A stretch of DNA of 64,000 nt, taken from assembly GCF_037892195.1 (NCBI RefSeq), contig NZ_JATACI010000002.1, positions 3,658,001 through 3,722,000 on the forward strand, read 5' to 3'. The stretch comes from Yoonia sp. GPGPB17. Its GTDB lineage: Bacteria; Pseudomonadota; Alphaproteobacteria; Rhodobacterales; Rhodobacteraceae. The notes under the pieces are model-generated. The model was not told where the DNA came from. It saw only the letters and a list, made by a program, of their open reading frames with translations, and did no database searches. Position 1 is the stretch's first letter. Every line of letters begins with the position of its first letter. Shown here piece after piece: positions 1-8,739 of this stretch. The position numbers and the translations under genes are program-made.

Positions 1-75
1 TTGGGATAACGTCAGTGGCGCAGTTACCTCCGTAGGTGATTGAAATCACAGCATGTGTACCCCATCTGGAGGGGC

Positions 76-879
76 ATGGATGACCAAAACACCACGATGA
101 AAGAGATCAACCCGGCCGACCCGCCCAGGCCACTGACCGAGGCCGCTAAAGCTGAGATCGCCGAACTTGCAGCGCGCCAACGCAAAGCGAATGGTGTTCT
201 GATGTCTGCGATCAACTTTGTGGGCGGCCAAGTGGAGGATGGGCTGAAACTGTTACCTGCCTCAGCCCGCGACCAGATTGATGATCTGGCGCGCGTGGCC
301 TTGCGTCAGAGCTTTGATGTCGCCAGCAAATCGCGCACGGGGCGCGGCGAAACAATTGGATCAGATCGCATTCACAAGATTTTGGGCACGCTATCAGGCG
401 CAATTGGAGGTGTGGGCGGCTTGCCGACTGCATTGGCCGAGTTGCCCGTTGCAACCACAGTTATCTTCCGCGCGGTGCATCACGTCGCTGTCGAATATGG
501 TGAAGACCCGCACGCTGAAGAGACCAAGATGGAATGTCTTGCGGTTTTTGGCGCAGGCGGCCCTAGCACGGACGACGATGGCGTAGATACGGCCTTCATC
601 GGTGCGCGGCTCAGCATTTCTGGCGCAGCAGTGAACGGGTTGATCAGTAAGGTGGCGCCACGCTTTGCAGCCGTCCTTTCGCAGAAGCTTGCGACGCAAG
701 CTGTGCCGATTTTGGGTGCAGCTGCCGGTGCGGGAACAAACTATGCCTTTGTGAACTATTATGTTTCCATGGCGCATGTGCACTTTGGTTTGCGCAAACT
801 GGCGCGAACCTATGGTGATGCGGCCGTCACTGATCACTTTCATGCCGTCTTGGCAGCAGGCAAACTGCCTCAGACCTGA
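76..879 (+). CDS. EcsC family protein
   Basis: A protein of about 267 residues resembling the EcsC family, whose biochemical role is not well established. The middle and C-terminal parts contain alternating hydrophobic, Gly/Ala-rich stretches (for example GTLSGAIGGVGGLPTALAEL and AVPILGAAAGAGTNYAFVNY), suggesting membrane-associated helices. The ATG at 76 is preferred over an upstream TTG at 40 because a GGAGG ribosome binding site lies at 67-71 just before it. The gene is convergent with ptsP, and the two coding ends overlap by ten bases. The family assignment comes from recognised sequence character, so function stays open. Confidence 0.8.
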   Translation: MDDQNTTMKEINPADPPRPLTEAAKAEIAELAARQRKANGVLMSAINFVGGQVEDGLKLLPASARDQIDDLARVALRQSFDVASKSRTGRGETIGSDRIHKILGTLSGAIGGVGGLPTALAELPVATTVIFRAVHHVAVEYGEDPHAEETKMECLAVFGAGGPSTDDDGVDTAFIGARLSISGAAVNGLISKVAPRFAAVLSQKLATQAVPILGAAAGAGTNYAFVNYYVSMAHVHFGLRKLARTYGDAAVTDHFHAVLAAGKLPQT

Positions 880-3113
880 TAGACCAGCCAGTCTGCAACC
901 GCGCGGCGCACCGATTGATTGCCATCGGCAATTGCGTCATCCATTACCTTGCGCACTTCGTTCAGATCGACACGCCGCAACAAGTGTTTGACAGGCCCGA
1001 CTGAGGCAGGGCGCATCGAGAGCGTGCGCACACCAAGGGCCGCCAGACAAAGCGCTTCGACAGGGCGACCGGCATCTTCGCCGCAAAACGACAGCGGTGT
1101 CCCGGATGTTTCGCAGCGCTTGATCACATGACTAAGGAATGACAGAAAGCTGCAGTCCAGTGTGTCGTAGCGCTTGCGCACACGCTCATTTTCGCGATCT
1201 GCGGCAAAGAAAAACTGCTTCAGGTCGTTGCCGCCAACCGAGACAAAGTCGACTTCTTCAAAGAAAGCGTCCGGGGCATAGGCCAGCGATGGAGTCTCCA
1301 GCATCGCGCCGACCTCCAAACTTACTGGCAATGCATGCCCCAGTTTAGTTTCGCGTGCGATGGCTTTGTCCATTTCCGCGCGCGCGGCGCGGAACTCGCT
1401 GATTTGAGTAATGAAGGGGAACATCACCGCCAAAGGCTGCCCATTGGCGGCACGCAGCAGCGCCTGAAGCTGCATGCGCAGCACGCCGGGTTTGTCGAGA
1501 CCAACACGGATCGCGCGCCAGCCCATCGCCGGGTTAGGCTCATCGTTGGGCTTCATATAGGTCAGCACCTTGTCTGACCCGATATCAAGGGTACGGAAAG
1601 CCACGCGTTTGCCCCCAGCGGCGTTCAGGACGCGCGAATAGAGCGCGGAAAGCTCTGCGCGGCGGGGCATCTGGTTGCGGATCAGGAACTGCAACTCGGT
1701 ACGAAAGAGGCCCACGCCCTCGGCACCGGAGCCTTCCAGCGAAGGCAGATCTGCAATCAGCCCCGCGTTCATCTGCAATGAAATCACCTCACCGCATTTG
1801 GTTTCCGCTGGCAGATCGCGGATTGAGGCATAGCGTTCCTGCGCGCGTGTCTGCATCTCGATCTTGTCACGGAATGCGGCATGGACGGTTTCATCGGGGC
1901 GCAAATGCGCGATCCCCTGTTCGCCGTCGACAAGGATCGGGTCACCATTCAAGGCTTCGCGTGTCACGCCTTTGGCGTTGATAATCAACGGGATCGCCCA
2001 GGCACGTGCAACAATTGTCGCGTGACTGCCGACCGAACCCTCTTCCAATACGATGCCCTTGATCTTCTTGCCGTATTCCAGCAACTCACCTGGTCCGATA
2101 TTGCGTGCAACAAGGATCGGGTTGTCAGGCATATCAGCGCGGGCATCGGCGCCTTGGCCCGTCAAAAGACGCAGCAGCTTATTGGACAAATCATCAAGAT
2201 CGTGCAAACGCTCGCGCAAATAGGCGTCAGTCGCTCTGGACATACGCGCGCGCGCCAATGACTGTTCCTTTTCAACCGCGGCCTCAGCGGACAATCCGTT
2301 TTGCACGTCTTCCTGCATGCGCCTTAGCCAACTGCTTGAGTTGGCAAACATCCGATAGGCTTCAAGCACCTGTTTTTGGTCGTTGTCTGCCGTATTGGCA
2401 CCAACCAGCATATCATCGACCCCTGCGCGCAACTGTTCGATTGCCTCATGCAGGCGGGCACTTTCGGTTTCCGGGTCATCCGATATTGGGTTTGTGATGA
2501 CCACACGGGGTTCATGCAGATAGACCAACCCTTCGGTCGCGCCTTCTTGCGCAATCGAGCCGCGCAGCAACACCGGTTGTTGATGGCGGGCTGAAAGGGC
2601 CGCACCTTCGCCAACAAACGCGCCAAGTTCTGTCATTTCGGCGATCACCATCGCCACGATTTCCAGCGCATAAACCTCATCGGTGGTGTATTCGCGGGCA
2701 TCTTTGGATTGCACAACCAAAACACCCAACACCTCGCCCAGCCGTTGAATCGGGACACCACAAAAAGACGAAAACCGTTCTTCGCCGGTTTCCGGCATGT
2801 AGCGGAACCCCTTTGATGCAGGGGCATCGGCGGTATTTACAACACTGCGGGTTTTGGCGGTGCGTCCAACCAGACCTTCTCCCAGCCGCATGCGGGTTTG
2901 GTGAACGGCCTCGGCCTGCAGGCCCTTGGTTGCGCATAACTCAAGCGTCTCGGCATCGCGGAAAAGATAGATTGAACACACTTCCGTGCCCATCGAGTCT
3001 GCAATCAGATCGACGACGGCATCCAGCCGGGCCTGACCTTCGTTGTCGGCGGCAAGTGCCTCGCGCAGGCGCCCGAGTAACTTGCGACTTTCGGTTTCAA
3101 GCCGATGTGGCAT
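870..3113 (-). CDS. ptsP: Phosphoenolpyruvate--protein phosphotransferase PtsP (EI-Ntr)
   Basis: Enzyme I of the nitrogen phosphotransferase relay, which passes phosphate from PEP to NPr and regulates rather than transports sugars. The protein has about 747 residues: an N-terminal GAF sensor domain (roughly 1-160), a PEP-utiliser N-terminal helical domain, the mobile domain with the phosphorylated His near residue 364 (GSHATI), and a C-terminal TIM barrel with GLFRTE, SVGGNDLKQF and the catalytic Cys near 677 (FCGEDAG). The start chosen is the ATG giving MPHRLETESR; an in-frame GTG nine codons earlier is less likely. It lies 36 bases downstream of lysC on the same strand, an order common in this bacterial group. 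Confidence 0.96.
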   Translation of the reverse strand: MPHRLETESRKLLGRLREALAADNEGQARLDAVVDLIADSMGTEVCSIYLFRDAETLELCATKGLQAEAVHQTRMRLGEGLVGRTAKTRSVVNTADAPASKGFRYMPETGEERFSSFCGVPIQRLGEVLGVLVVQSKDAREYTTDEVYALEIVAMVIAEMTELGAFVGEGAALSARHQQPVLLRGSIAQEGATEGLVYLHEPRVVITNPISDDPETESARLHEAIEQLRAGVDDMLVGANTADNDQKQVLEAYRMFANSSSWLRRMQEDVQNGLSAEAAVEKEQSLARARMSRATDAYLRERLHDLDDLSNKLLRLLTGQGADARADMPDNPILVARNIGPGELLEYGKKIKGIVLEEGSVGSHATIVARAWAIPLIINAKGVTREALNGDPILVDGEQGIAHLRPDETVHAAFRDKIEMQTRAQERYASIRDLPAETKCGEVISLQMNAGLIADLPSLEGSGAEGVGLFRTELQFLIRNQMPRRAELSALYSRVLNAAGGKRVAFRTLDIGSDKVLTYMKPNDEPNPAMGWRAIRVGLDKPGVLRMQLQALLRAANGQPLAVMFPFITQISEFRAARAEMDKAIARETKLGHALPVSLEVGAMLETPSLAYAPDAFFEEVDFVSVGGNDLKQFFFAADRENERVRKRYDTLDCSFLSFLSHVIKRCETSGTPLSFCGEDAGRPVEALCLAALGVRTLSMRPASVGPVKHLLRRVDLNEVRKVMDDAIADGNQSVRRAVADWLVYQV

Positions 3114-3149
3114 AGATCTCCCGCCCCCACAGGTGACCAAGTCTAAAGG

Positions 3150-4388
3150 TCAGCCTGCTTTTTCCAATTCAAAGGCATCATGCAGGGCCTGAACCGCAAG
3201 TTCCATGTATTTTCTATCAATGAGTACCGAAATTTTTATCTCTGAGGTTGTAATGACCTTAATGTTTACACCTTCAGCAGATAGCACACGGAACATCGTG
3301 GCCGCGACGCCCGTGTGGCTGCGCATCCCGATACCGACAACGCTGACCTTGGCAACGCCTTCGTCGGCGACGAGATCATGGTAATTGATCTCGCCGCTAT
3401 CCTTGGCGGCCTGCATCGCCTTTTCCGCGCGTTTCACCTGATCGGTCGGGCAAGAGAACGTCATGTCTGTCCGCCCTTCTTCCGAGATATTCTGCACAAT
3501 CATATCGACGTTCACGCCCGCATCAGAGAGCGGGCCAAAGATCGCCGCTGCAATCCCGGGGCGGTCAGCGACCGAGATCAGGGTCATTTTCGCTTCGTCA
3601 CGGGAATAGGCCACGCTTACCACAACATTGGATTCCATGATTTCCTCCTCATCGCAGACCAGCGTTCCGGCGCTGTCAGATGGTTCTTCGAATGATGACA
3701 GCACCCGCAGGCGCACCTTGTAACGCATGGCCAATTCGACCGAACGGGTTTGCAGGACTTTGGCACCGAGTGACGCAAGTTCCAGCATTTCCTCAAACGC
3801 AATCTTATCGAGCTTGCGGGCCTTATTTGCGATGCGTGGGTCGGTTGTATAGACGCCATCCACATCGGTGTAGATATCGCAACGCTCTGCCCCGAAAGCT
3901 GCGGCAAAGGCAACCGCAGTGGTATCGGAGCCGCCGCGTCCCAGTGTTGTAATCCGGCCTTCGGGGCTGAGACCCTGGAAGCCCGCAACAACCGCGACCT
4001 TCATACCCTCGCCGAACTTAGCGTTGATATTTTCGGTCGGGATGTCCTCAATCCGGGCGCTGGAATGGGTCGACGTGGTCATGACCGGCACCTGCCAGCC
4101 TTGCCAACTGCGCGCCGGGATATCCATCTCCTGTAACCGCAGTGCCATCAGCCCGGCGGTGACGTTTTCACCGGACGAAACGATCGCATCATATTCACGC
4201 GCATCGTAAAACTGCGATGTGTCATTGACCCAGCCGACCAATTCGTTGGTTTTGCCCGACATGGCCGAGACAATCACAATCACGTCGTAGCCATTTGCAA
4301 CCTCAACGGCGACACGTTTGGCGGCGCGGGCAATCCGGTCAAGGTTGGCTACGGATGTACCGCCGAACTTCATCACGAGCGTTGGCAT
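3150..4388 (-). CDS. lysC: Aspartate kinase
   Basis: Catalyses ATP-dependent phosphorylation of aspartate, the first step toward lysine, threonine and methionine. The 412-residue product starts MPTLVMKFGGTSVA, with the KFGGTS motif that marks the family, and contains the GRGGSDTTA substrate-binding segment near residue 170. Two C-terminal ACT domains (about 265-412) imply feedback inhibition by pathway amino acids. An upstream in-frame extension is rejected because the conserved N-terminus begins at 4388. The gene sits between ptsP and an SDR gene on the same strand. Confidence 0.97.
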   Translation of the reverse strand: MPTLVMKFGGTSVANLDRIARAAKRVAVEVANGYDVIVIVSAMSGKTNELVGWVNDTSQFYDAREYDAIVSSGENVTAGLMALRLQEMDIPARSWQGWQVPVMTTSTHSSARIEDIPTENINAKFGEGMKVAVVAGFQGLSPEGRITTLGRGGSDTTAVAFAAAFGAERCDIYTDVDGVYTTDPRIANKARKLDKIAFEEMLELASLGAKVLQTRSVELAMRYKVRLRVLSSFEEPSDSAGTLVCDEEEIMESNVVVSVAYSRDEAKMTLISVADRPGIAAAIFGPLSDAGVNVDMIVQNISEEGRTDMTFSCPTDQVKRAEKAMQAAKDSGEINYHDLVADEGVAKVSVVGIGMRSHTGVAATMFRVLSAEGVNIKVITTSEIKISVLIDRKYMELAVQALHDAFELEKAG

Positions 4389-4458
4389 GGGCTGTCTTTC
4401 AAAAACGTCACTTTGATCAGCGCTTGCTTTAATGCCCGTTGCCACGAAGGGCAATCGG

Positions 4459-5109
4459 TTAGTACGCGTGCGCCTGACCGTCCCATGTTTCAAAACAACC
4501 TGTCGTCGCCAGATCAAGGGCGGCGAAGCGGTCCATCAAGCCCGTCGCACTCTGATCCACGCTGATCTCAGCGCTTTGCGTCCCCATATCGGTCTTGACC
4601 CAGCCCGGATGATAGATGCCCACGGCAATGCCGTGCGGTTTGAGGTCAGTGGCGAGATTGCGCCCAAGGTTCAGTGCAGCGGCTTTGCTGGCGCGGTAGA
4701 TATAGCTGCCACCGGGTGCCCGGGTATGGGATGCCATTTGCGATGAGATAATCGCGATCTTGCCTGCCTCGCTAAGTTGCAGATTCGACAACAAATGTTG
4801 AATGCTGAGGAACACTCCCGTCACGTTGGTCGCAAACCCCTGCGCCCACATTCCGGCCGGGTATCCATCGGCCAGGGATCTGTATTTGTCGGGGTAGATG
4901 CCCGCATTGCAGATCAGCAGATCGACGGGCGTTTCGTTCAAACCCTTTGCAAAGGCGGCCTGCGATGCGGGATCCGTAACCTCTAGCTGGCGCAGCACTC
5001 CGGTATCTGCTGCGCGGTGTGTCCCGATAACACTCTTGCCTTGCTGGCTGTAGTTATCGAACAATGCCCGGCCGATCCCGCGATTGGCCCCCGTGATCAC
5101 GATAGTCAT
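4459..5109 (-). CDS. SDR family oxidoreductase
   Basis: A 216-residue short-chain dehydrogenase/reductase with the Rossmann motif TGANRGIG at residues 6-13, the NAG motif near residue 67, the catalytic Ser in IISSQMAS and a Y-x-x-x-K pair in YRASKAAA. It should use NAD(H) or NADP(H) in the cytoplasm; the substrate cannot be told. It is slightly shorter than the usual 240-260 residues, but all the core motifs are present. It lies 20 bases after the DUF1178 gene on the same strand, so the two are probably co-transcribed. Confidence 0.9.
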   Translation of the reverse strand: MTIVITGANRGIGRALFDNYSQQGKSVIGTHRAADTGVLRQLEVTDPASQAAFAKGLNETPVDLLICNAGIYPDKYRSLADGYPAGMWAQGFATNVTGVFLSIQHLLSNLQLSEAGKIAIISSQMASHTRAPGGSYIYRASKAAALNLGRNLATDLKPHGIAVGIYHPGWVKTDMGTQSAEISVDQSATGLMDRFAALDLATTGCFETWDGQAHAY

Positions 5110-5129
5110 TTGCGTTCCCTGGTCTAAAG

Positions 5130-5534
5130 TCAGTTGGCTTTCTTACGTGGCATAAAGGGCAGGGGGACGACAGGGATGCCGTCATCAACCAGTTTTTTGG
5201 CCTCTTTGAGGTTCGCCTCGCCATAAATGGGTCGTTCGGGCACGGTGCCCTCATGCATATCGCGTGCTTCCTTGGCAAAGCCATTACCAACATAGTCGGA
5301 GTTTGCTTCGACTTTGTCGCGCAGTTCCGCAATCGCCTTTTCGGCAGGTTTGGGTGCTGTGATTTCCGAAGATGTGCTGACAGCGGGCGCCATGATTGAC
5401 TTGCTAATCTGGGTCGAACCACACAACGTACAACTGACCATGCCTGCCGCAACAAGCTTGTCAAAAGCATCGCCAGACTGGAACCAACTTTCGAATTCGT
5501 GGTTCTGGTCGCATTTGAGGTGGAAACGGATCAT
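5130..5534 (-). CDS. DUF1178 family protein
   Basis: A small protein of 134 residues that starts MIRFHLKCDQNHEFESWF, the characteristic opening of DUF1178. Cys at residue 8 and a CTLC pair near residues 36-39 suggest a zinc-ribbon-like fold with an incomplete ligand set. The function of the family is unknown. It is 20 bases upstream of the SDR gene and 62 bases downstream of the NUDIX gene, all on the minus strand, so a small operon is likely. Confidence 0.9.
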   Translation of the reverse strand: MIRFHLKCDQNHEFESWFQSGDAFDKLVAAGMVSCTLCGSTQISKSIMAPAVSTSSEITAPKPAEKAIAELRDKVEANSDYVGNGFAKEARDMHEGTVPERPIYGEANLKEAKKLVDDGIPVVPLPFMPRKKAN

Positions 5535-5596
5535 ATGTGCCTGTCTGTTAAGCTTGTAAGATAAATAGGCCTTTTGCCCGACGCTGCAAGCAATTG

Positions 5597-6070
5597 CTAG
5601 CGCAGGATTTTATGTGGTTTGAACGCTGCAACGATGCGCTTCAACTCGGGTTCTGACAGTTTCTTGGCCGCTTTGTCGGGTGACATCCACTTGCGCCGCC
5701 GCTCCTTTTTCTCGGGCCATTTGCTGTGCACATGGGTGACGCGGACCGGGTAGACCATCGTGATGATTGGCGCGTTTCCGACCTTCTGAGGTTTGTGATA
5801 GCTATAGACGCCAAGGCAGAAGTCCACCGCTTCCCCACTTAAGTAAGCCTCTTCATAAGCTTCCGTCGCGGCCGCATTCGCCGGGGTTTGCTTATGCATC
5901 GGCCAGCCTTTGGGAATGATCCAGCGTTGCCGGGTCCGGCTGGTGATCAGGCATACCTGCAGCTTGTCATTCTTCACACGCCAGCATAGTGCGGCAAACT
6001 GTGCGCGTACATCTGTCTTGCGTCCGGTGCGCAGTTTCAAAGGAAGCTGTTTTGCGACTGATTTCGCCAT
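5597..6070 (-). CDS. NUDIX hydrolase (divergent box)
   Basis: Predicted hydrolase of a nucleoside-diphosphate-linked compound, 157 residues if it starts at MAKSVAKQL, or 169 from an ATG at 6106. The NUDIX region is recognisable (IIPKGWPM, then ATEAYEEAYLSGE) and keeps the EE pair, but the early Glu, the Arg before it and the Gly after EE of the canonical box are replaced. Substrate and full activity are therefore uncertain. The gene is divergent from the deacetylase-family gene; if the 6106 start is used, the two start codons overlap in the sequence CATG. Confidence 0.85.
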   Translation of the reverse strand: MAKSVAKQLPLKLRTGRKTDVRAQFAALCWRVKNDKLQVCLITSRTRQRWIIPKGWPMHKQTPANAAATEAYEEAYLSGEAVDFCLGVYSYHKPQKVGNAPIITMVYPVRVTHVHSKWPEKKERRRKWMSPDKAAKKLSEPELKRIVAAFKPHKILR

Positions 6071-6104
6071 GTTCTCCGCCGCAAAAAGCATTACATCCGT
6101 ATCC

Positions 6105-7262
6105 ATGGCAGACGATAGGCAGGCATCTGATCCACAGGCAACCCCGCAACCGCGATTTATCGGGTCTGAGATTTATCGGCACTCAAGTTATGGCGCATGG
6201 CATCCGCTGCGGGTGCCACGCGTATCTACCGTGATGGACCTTGCGCGCAGTTTGGGCTGGTTGCCGAAAGAACAGTTCATCACCAGTCCACGCGCCAAAC
6301 CCTCTGCGCTGACGGGTTATCACACGCCAGCATATCTTACCGCGCTGCAAGCCGCAGAAGCCGCGCAGCAGGTCGCAGAGGATGTGCGCGCGCGGCACGG
6401 TCTGGGCACCCCGTCCAATCCGGTTTTCAAAGAGATGTATCGCCGTCCGGCCACGTCTGCTGGCGCGTCGCTTCTGGCGGGTGAATTGCTCAAACGGGGC
6501 GGGGTCATTTATTCGCCTGCGGGGGGCACCCATCATGGGTTGCCCGACCGTGCAAACGGGTTCTGCTATCTCAATGATCCGGTTCTGGGGATCCAGTCCT
6601 TGCGCAGAAATGGTGCGCAACGGATTGCTTATGTGGATATCGACGCCCATCATCCGGATGGGGTAGAGCATGCTTTTCGCGATGACCCAGACACCCTGCA
6701 GATATCGGTGCACGAGGAAAACCGCTGGCCCCGGACCGGCAAGATTGGTGATCGGGGCAAGGGGCAGGTCTTTAACCTACCCGTTGCTGCAAGTTTGAAT
6801 GACACCGAAATGACCTTGATCCTGAATGAGCTGATCTTGCCGTTGATCACAGATTTCCGCCCGGATGCCATTGTTCTGCAATGCGGGGCCGATGCCGTGA
6901 CCGAAGACCCGCAATCCCGGCTGACTTTGTCAAACAACGTACATTGGGCAGTCGTCGCAGCGCTCAAACCACTTGCACCCCGCTATCTGGTGTTGGGCGG
7001 TGGTGGCTACAATCCCTGGTCCGTCGGCAGACTTTGGACAGGTGTCTGGGCGACACTCAATGATCTTGAAGTGCCTGAGGTGCTGCCAGCAGCCGCACAG
7101 GATGTGCTGGGCGCGCTCACTTGGACCGGTCCGTTTCGTCAATATCACCCAGAGCCTCATTGGATCGCTACCCTGCGCGACACCCCGCGTCCCGGGGCAA
7201 TCGGCGACAGCCTACGCGCCAACGTCGCGCAATTGGCGGCCCGCCGCGCGCCTTGGCGCTGA
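6105..7262 (+). CDS. Histone deacetylase family (AcuC-like) amidohydrolase
   Basis: A 385-residue zinc-dependent deacetylase-fold enzyme. In bacteria such proteins remove acetyl groups from acetylated polyamines or proteins such as acetyl-CoA synthetase; which applies here is unknown. Visible hallmarks are the tandem active-site His in GGTHHG, the metal-binding DIDAHHPDG, the second metal Asp in CGADAV and the glycine loop LGGGGYNPW with downstream Trp. The ATG at 6105 (MADDRQASD) is chosen because further upstream the frame runs antisense through the NUDIX gene. The modABC operon follows 38 bases later on the same strand. Confidence 0.92.
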   Translation: MADDRQASDPQATPQPRFIGSEIYRHSSYGAWHPLRVPRVSTVMDLARSLGWLPKEQFITSPRAKPSALTGYHTPAYLTALQAAEAAQQVAEDVRARHGLGTPSNPVFKEMYRRPATSAGASLLAGELLKRGGVIYSPAGGTHHGLPDRANGFCYLNDPVLGIQSLRRNGAQRIAYVDIDAHHPDGVEHAFRDDPDTLQISVHEENRWPRTGKIGDRGKGQVFNLPVAASLNDTEMTLILNELILPLITDFRPDAIVLQCGADAVTEDPQSRLTLSNNVHWAVVAALKPLAPRYLVLGGGGYNPWSVGRLWTGVWATLNDLEVPEVLPAAAQDVLGALTWTGPFRQYHPEPHWIATLRDTPRPGAIGDSLRANVAQLAARRAPWR

Positions 7263-7300
7263 CCCTTGCAAGGCTTTGAAAACGCGCTGATAGTCGCGTC

Positions 7301-8044
7301 ATGACTTTGCGCGCGCTTCTTTTGGGTCTTATCTGCACACTGGCCGCGCCAGTGGCGCGGGCAGAGGTTTTGATCTTTGCGGCGGCCAGTCTGAAAGAGC
7401 CACTCGATCAGATTGCGGCCCGGTTTGACAACGTTGTGGTCTCTTATGGTGGGAGTGGTACGCTGGCGCGTCAGGTCACGCTTGGTGCACCTGCGGATAT
7501 TATCCTGCTGGCCAATACCGCTTGGATGGACGTGCTGGTTGAAGGTGGGCATGTGCAACCCAAGACTGCTGCAGACTTCGCCAGCAATCGGCTTGTTTTG
7601 GTTGGGCCGCAGGGGGCGGCTCCCATTGCATTGACGTCAGATGCTTTGGGTGCAGCGCTTGGTGAGGGGCGGTTGGCGGTCGGGCTGACAGAGGCGGTGC
7701 CAGCAGGTATTTATACAAAGGCGGCCCTTCAGCATCTGGGGCTTTGGGCGACCGCCAAAAACAAATTGGCCGAGGTCGACAACGTGCGTGCTGCCTTGGC
7801 ACTTGTGGCGCGCGGTCAGACACCATTGGGGGTTGTTTACCAGACCGATACAGGGATCAGCGATGCGGTCACAACAGTTGCGGTGTTTCCCGGCGAAAGC
7901 CACCCGCCAATCCGATACACCGGGGCTTTGACCGATGGAGCGGATGATGCAGCGAAGGCAGTTTTGGCGTATCTGGTAAGCGGCGAGGGACAGAGTTTTC
8001 TTGCGGCGTCGGGTTTCCTGCCGCCACTGGGCAATGCACAATGA
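7301..8044 (+). CDS. modA: Molybdate ABC transporter, periplasmic binding protein
   Basis: Binds molybdate, and probably tungstate, in the periplasm and delivers it to ModBC. The 247-residue precursor has a signal peptide ending about ARA-EV at residues 21-22. It then shows the typical ModA opening FAAASLKEPLDQI and the segment VSYGGSGTLARQV, whose Ser residues contact the oxyanion. The stop codon overlaps the modB start (ATGA), so the two are translationally coupled. No ModE-type regulator gene is adjacent. Confidence 0.95.
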   Translation: MTLRALLLGLICTLAAPVARAEVLIFAAASLKEPLDQIAARFDNVVVSYGGSGTLARQVTLGAPADIILLANTAWMDVLVEGGHVQPKTAADFASNRLVLVGPQGAAPIALTSDALGAALGEGRLAVGLTEAVPAGIYTKAALQHLGLWATAKNKLAEVDNVRAALALVARGQTPLGVVYQTDTGISDAVTTVAVFPGESHPPIRYTGALTDGADDAAKAVLAYLVSGEGQSFLAASGFLPPLGNAQ

Positions 8045-8739
8045 TAGAGGCGTTGGGACCGGCAGAATGGACCGCAATTCTGCTGTCATTGCGGGTTGCT
8101 TGCGTGGCGACTTTAGCTGCTCTGCCAATTGCTGTTTGGATCGCCTATGTGCTTGCCCGCAAGACGTTCCCCGGGCGCCAATTGCTGAACGGGTTGGTGC
8201 ATTTGCCATTGGTGATGCCGCCGGTCGTGACAGGCTATCTGCTCCTTGTTCTTTTCGGACAGCAAGGGCCGCTTGGTGGTTTTCTTTATCAGACCTTCGG
8301 GATTACGTTTGCCTTCCGTTGGACCGGTGCGGCACTGGCTGCAGCCATCATGGCATTCCCTTTGATGGTGCGGGCGATCCGGTTGGGGTTCGAGGCGGTT
8401 GACCCAGGTCTGGAGGACGCCGCTGCCACATTGGGTGCCTCACGCTGGCGGATATGGCGTACGGTGACGTTGCCCTTGGTGGTGCCGGGCGTTCTGGCTG
8501 GTGCGATCTTGGGTTTTGCCAAGGCGCTGGGCGAGTTCGGCGCAACGATTACCTTTGTGGCGGCAATTCCGGGCCAGACACAGACCATCCCCACCGCAAT
8601 CTATGGCCTGCTACAAGTCCCTGGCAGTGAACCCGCAATAGTGGGTCTTGTCATCGTCTCGGTGATCCTTGCGATGGGCGCGCTGTTGATGTCGGAATGG
8701 CTTGCACGCCGCATGTCCAAAAGGCTGGGCGGCAAATGA
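8041..8739 (+). CDS. modB: Molybdate ABC transporter permease
   Basis: Inner-membrane permease of the molybdate importer, 232 residues with about five hydrophobic helices. The EAA loop that docks with the ATPase is seen as EDAAATLGASRWRIWRTVTLP. It overlaps modA upstream and modC downstream through ATGA junctions, so all three subunits are made from one message. Confidence 0.96.
   Translation: MIEALGPAEWTAILLSLRVACVATLAALPIAVWIAYVLARKTFPGRQLLNGLVHLPLVMPPVVTGYLLLVLFGQQGPLGGFLYQTFGITFAFRWTGAALAAAIMAFPLMVRAIRLGFEAVDPGLEDAAATLGASRWRIWRTVTLPLVVPGVLAGAILGFAKALGEFGATITFVAAIPGQTQTIPTAIYGLLQVPGSEPAIVGLVIVSVILAMGALLMSEWLARRMSKRLGGK

Noticed and set aside
6105..7262. Recent transfer of a eukaryotic histone deacetylase
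   Set aside because: AcuC/acetylpolyamine-amidohydrolase relatives are common in bacteria, and codon use looks like that of the neighbours.
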